This document shows, piece after piece, positions 61,339 through 64,000 of a stretch of 64,000 nucleotides of DNA (within the stretch, counting starts at the first letter, position 1; every line of letters starts with the position of its first letter). The stretch covers positions 2,666,001 through 2,730,000 of the forward strand of contig NZ_CP118976.1 of NCBI RefSeq assembly GCF_029024945.1. The letters run 5' to 3'. Origin of the DNA: Staphylococcus succinus (lineage in GTDB: Bacteria; Bacillota; Bacilli; Staphylococcales; Staphylococcaceae). The position numbers and the translations under genes were made by a program. The notes beneath the pieces are model-generated. The model was given only the letters and a program-made list of their open reading frames with translations, made no database searches and had not been told where the DNA came from.

Positions 61339-61968
61339 TTATTCGCTAACAACACTAATTCTTTCTTTAATATGACTACCTGACTCAATCTCGTCAATCA
61401 TTGCAATTGCATAATCTGCGTAAGAAATGACACTCTCACCTTGACTGTTGAGAATCAATTCTTCGCCACCTAGCGTATATTTTCCAGTTCTCTCACCATC
61501 TGCTTGGAAATCTCCTGCGGGACTGATATAAGTCCATTTAACATCATCATACTCACGAAGATCATCAAGAGCTTTCTGATGTGCATTAAGTACTTGTATG
61601 ACTTCATCTGGGAAAGGTGTAACATCTGCAACAGTCTGAGTATGTTCTGCATTAACAAATAAACTTCCCGCTCCACCAACTACTAATAATCTTGTTTCTG
61701 ATTCTTTCAAAAGTTTAGCTAAATGGTTAGCTGCATCAGGAACAATATTAACCGTTTCCGGAGTCCAACCTCCCACTGCGTCAACAATTACGTCATATTC
61801 TTCTATATCTTTCTTTTTAATATCAAAGACATCTTTGATAATTGCATCATTTGCACGTGTTTTGTTTTCCCCTCTAACAATGGCAGTAATATCCATACCG
61901 CGATTCAATCCTTCTTCTACAATTAATTGACCTGCTTTACCATTTGCTGCTACAACTGCTATTTTCAT
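61339..61968 (-). CDS. NAD(P)-binding oxidoreductase (YwnB-like)
   Basis: 209 residues from the ATG at 61968 (AAAGGAGG). Rossmann motif AANGKAGQLIVEEG, then ITAIVR, VDAVGGW, LVVGGAGSLF and WTYISPAGDF: the atypical SDR (NmrA-like) type of YwnB, usually induced by electrophile or oxidative stress. Two operators with the same motif as the rrf2 promoter lie upstream. Confidence 0.85.
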   Translation of the reverse strand: MKIAVVAANGKAGQLIVEEGLNRGMDITAIVRGENKTRANDAIIKDVFDIKKKDIEEYDVIVDAVGGWTPETVNIVPDAANHLAKLLKESETRLLVVGGAGSLFVNAEHTQTVADVTPFPDEVIQVLNAHQKALDDLREYDDVKWTYISPAGDFQADGERTGKYTLGGEELILNSQGESVISYADYAIAMIDEIESGSHIKERISVVSE

Positions 61969-62002
61969 TATAATATCCTCCTTTGATAATGCCTTCTCCA
62001 AA

Positions 62003-62026
62003 ACTTGTAAATAATTTATTACAAGT
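62003..62026. promoter_or_regulatory. Rrf2 operator 2
   Basis: ACTTGTAAATAATTTATTACAAGT, a near-perfect palindrome of the same CTTGTAA/TTACAAG half-sites. Confidence 0.7.
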
Positions 62027-62048
62027 TCATCTTAACACCAACCACTAA

Positions 62049-62073
62049 ACTTGTAAACCAACAAGTTACAAGT
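62049..62073. promoter_or_regulatory. Rrf2 operator 3
   Basis: ACTTGTAA (62049-62056) and TTACAAGT (62066-62073), same half-sites as operators 1 and 2, spaced 9 bp. Confidence 0.65.
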
Positions 62074-62146
62074 TTTGAATTAAAAAGACAAACTTAAAAT
62101 GTGCCTTTGAGGTAATTAATTCTGTTTTATAATAAGGTCTATTCTA

Positions 62147-62428
62147 ATGCTTAAATCAGCTTTTATATCATTATTTTACAAAATGCAATTTAGTATCAAT
62201 AACAATAGCTTTCTAGATACTCATTTTTTTACTAAGGAAGATACTATAGAGAAAACACTAGAACATAATAGAATATATAAACATGATTTAACTCAAATAT
62301 TTTATGAAGATGCTTTAAAATCTAATTAGATGCCGACTAAAGATAAATATAAGAATCAAATAAATGATGAGAAGAAGACATATACAAAGAATATAAATAA
62401 AATTTATGAGTTTCTAAAAGAAATTTAA
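62147..62428 (+). pseudogene. Unidentified ORF interrupted by an amber codon
   Basis: 60 codons (MLKSAFISLFYKMQFSINNN, FLDTHFFTKEDTIEKTLEHN) end at TAG (62327), and the same frame resumes at once with ATG and 32 more codons of similar lysine/asparagine-rich composition, ending in TAA. No ribosome binding site at either start. Best read as a decayed gene; family not recognised. Confidence 0.4.
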
Positions 62429-62638
62429 TTTTTATGTTGGCCAGTTTATCCACTGAAATTATAGTAGCCACGTTATTAGAGTGCATATACTATTGTATGA
62501 AGAACAAAGTTCAATTGCACATGTATTACTTTTCTAATTTAATGTATCTTCAAATCTTTCTATTGAATTTTAGATTCTAGAATTAGAGATAATAGTTTTT
62601 AATATGAATAATCCTTTTTCCACCTTTTCTATATTTTC

Positions 62639-63157
62639 TTAAGTAATTAATGAAATTCTAATATATTTTGGATTCTCCAAATTCATTAAACTGAACCTAG
62701 AATATTCATATACCTTAACTCCATGTCTATTTGCTATTTCTTCAAAATTCTCAATGTTGTGGGGGATTTCTACCCACTTATAAAAAGAGTGTTGATTTGT
62801 ATTTTGGTTATCTTCCTGAAAATATTTCTCAAAAATTTTGTTTCTTGTTTTTATAATATTTAATCTTTCTTCAAGAACCTTATTTATTTTTAAATTTATT
62901 ATCATTTCTATAGATATCTCTACATTTAATGAAGACGTTTTAATATTACTGTTTAAAATTGTATTATTTATACTTTTGGCAAATTTAGGAGAACATGCTA
63001 AAAAGCAAACACGTAAGCCTGTATTTAAAATCTTAGATAAGCTAGCTATATACATATTTTTGTGTAGCATATTTTGATATTGCGGGGTAGTTATCTGGAG
63101 CGATGAAAGAAAAAATATCGTCTTCTATTAATATTAATCCCTTATCATTAATTACTT
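62639..63157 (-). pseudogene. MocR/GntR-type aminotransferase-like regulator, C-terminal fragment
   Basis: The minus strand reads VINDKGLILIEDDIFSFIAP (the aspartate-aminotransferase-like EDD motif), then after a frame shift SLSKILNTGLRVCFLACSP with the PLP lysine and NLENPKYIRISLIT at the end. This is the effector domain of a MocR regulator. The DNA-binding part is missing: homology stops at about 63150-63165, where a phzF fragment begins on the other strand. Confidence 0.7.
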
Positions 63158-63418
63158 TTGCAAGTAACAGCAAAAGGGTCAAAGGTAGATTGTGTTTCAA
63201 GAAGCTTTGCACCAAAATTAAATGTAAAAGAAGACCCCGTTTGTGGATCAGGGCATTGTCATATTATTCCATATTGGTCAGATAAATTAAAAAAAGATAA
63301 TATAGTAGCATACCAAGCTTCCTCACGTGATGGCATAATATATGATACATATAAAAATGAGAAATTATTATTATATGGTAATGTAGCTTTATATTCTATA
63401 AGTAATTTATATATATAA
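63152..63418 (+). pseudogene. PhzF family protein, C-terminal fragment
   Basis: About 88 codons: LLLQVTAKGSKVDCVSRSF, EDPVCGSGHCHIIPYW, YQASSRDG, NVALYSISNLYI. Aligns with the C-terminal third of the intact PhzF gene at 46931. No N-terminal part and no start: it begins at the mocR junction. Confidence 0.8.
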
Positions 63419-63454
63419 GAAAAGCGAGTACAAAATATTGTACTCGCTTTTCTT
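63417..63454. terminator. Terminator after the phzF fragment
   Basis: 17-bp perfect stem AAGAAAAGCGAGTACAA with a 4-nt loop; bidirectional. Confidence 0.88.
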
Positions 63455-63513
63455 ATTTGGCTTTAATATCAAATTCCATCTCATTTAGCCTTGTTTTAAA
63501 TATGTTTCACCTT

Positions 63514-64000
63514 TTATATAGCCCATCTAATTAAAGTGGAAGCATAGGCCAAGCCTCCCCCAAATCCTACCATTAAAATTAAATCACCTTTTTTAAGTTT
63601 CTGTTCTTTTACTGCTAAATCTATAGATAGTGGAATAGTTGCAGAAGACGTATTCCCGTAATATTTAAGACTCATCAATGCTTTGTCTCTTTTTATACCT
63701 GATCTATCACATATAGATTCAATCATTCTAGCATTGGCACTATGAGGCGCAAACCAAGATAAATCTTCTTTTTTATAGTTAGCTTTATTTAAAGTTGCTT
63801 CAATAATTTTTGGTACATTTCCAACAGCCCATTTGTATACGCCTCGACCATTTTGAACAATATAACCCGGATTTTCTAAATCCTCACCAAACATTGTTTC
63901 CGATAATTCCGAGCTATATAAGTTATGCCCTTTATCGCCATCTGACCCAGCACTACTGGCTATAAAGCTAGTCTCATCTTCACTATACTCTACTAAAAAT
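63514..64000 (-). CDS. Beta-ketoacyl-ACP synthase III-like (FabH), truncated by window edge
   Basis: The visible 162 codons are the C-terminal half: SGSAGxD-like SSAGSDGDKGHN, GRGVYKWAVGNVPKIIE, catalytic His in APHSANARMIE near the middle and Asn in YGNTSSATIPL, ending LILMVGFGGGLAYASTLI. The frame is open to the window end, so the ATG at 63894 is internal. KASIII-like; possibly a second, special-purpose FabH (FabHB or another thiolase-fold enzyme) because no other fatty-acid genes are adjacent. Confidence 0.85.
   Translation of the reverse strand, partial: FLVEYSEDETSFIASSAGSDGDKGHNLYSSELSETMFGEDLENPGYIVQNGRGVYKWAVGNVPKIIEATLNKANYKKEDLSWFAPHSANARMIESICDRSGIKRDKALMSLKYYGNTSSATIPLSIDLAVKEQKLKKGDLILMVGFGGGLAYASTLIRWAI

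Noticed and set aside
1..64000. tRNA, rRNA, CRISPR arrays, transposases, integrases
   Set aside because: None recognised by eye in either strand; the many truncated genes are not accompanied by insertion-sequence ends.

Overview
This window looks like a chromosomal segment of a coagulase-negative Staphylococcus, probably of the saprophyticus/xylosus/cohnii type. That is an inference from AT-rich DNA, strong AGGAGG-type ribosome binding sites, frequent TTG starts, and recognisably staphylococcal genes (relP, isaB, cspC-like, an NDxxF-motif lipoprotein, copB with a copL remnant). No rRNA, tRNA, CRISPR array or intact insertion sequence was recognised. The content is largely accessory: transporters, oxidoreductases, regulators, and many truncated or decaying genes.

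Layout. 0-5.4 kb: end of glpT, a phnX fragment, and a ureohydrolase / sodium-solute symporter / aminotransferase operon with a cre-like site. 5.4-13.8 kb: an envelope-stress island between two nearly identical yxeA-like genes, each lying just downstream of a small Fst/SprA-type toxin module. It holds a TspO-like protein, a D,D-carboxypeptidase, an IsaB-like protein with Met-rich repeats, a MurE-like ligase, an RskA-type anti-sigma factor, its ECF sigma factor and a short-chain dehydrogenase pair. 13.9-17.3 kb: a MerR-type membrane regulator and copB with a broken copL. 17.4-24 kb: DUF4870 / relP / M48 peptidase operon, K+ channel, TVP38 protein, glycerol dehydrogenase, and a siderophore-binding-like protein with no signal peptide. 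24-31 kb: a stand-alone condensation-domain protein behind a truncated T-box-like leader, an esterase, an epimerase-like protein, a PfpI-like protein and an amidohydrolase. 31-38.5 kb: small proteins, an ATP-grasp protein, paired Sir2-like proteins and an extra fabF. 38.5-47.7 kb: UspA, tctABC, small membrane proteins, an ABC exporter, a lipoprotein, an F420-type oxidoreductase and PhzF. 48-54.4 kb: a seven-gene sugar-acid operon (KDPG aldolase, HxlB, HxlA, KDG kinase, permease, small protein, TIM-barrel epimerase) divergent from its LacI-type regulator. 54.4-64 kb: cspC-like, aldo/keto reductase, isaB, DUF805, ASCH, XRE, epoxide hydrolase, a ywnA/ywnB-like pair with operators, a mocR/phzF deletion scar, and the start of a fabH-like gene.

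Best candidate for something new: the sigma/anti-sigma island at about 6.4-11.6 kb. Three genes (the sigma factor, the MurE-like ligase, the IsaB-like protein) share an ECF-type promoter pattern: TGAAC-like -35, exactly 17 bp, CGTAT -10 followed by ATTT. The ligase keeps the MurE ATP-binding motifs but lacks the DNPx amino-acid specificity motif. I infer an ECF-controlled cell-wall modification or envelope-protection system. Other notable items are a family of decaying Fst-type toxin loci, a dispersed hairpin repeat with a conserved tail, a Sir2 pair in which one member has lost its zinc ribbon, and the Hxl/KDG sugar-acid operon.
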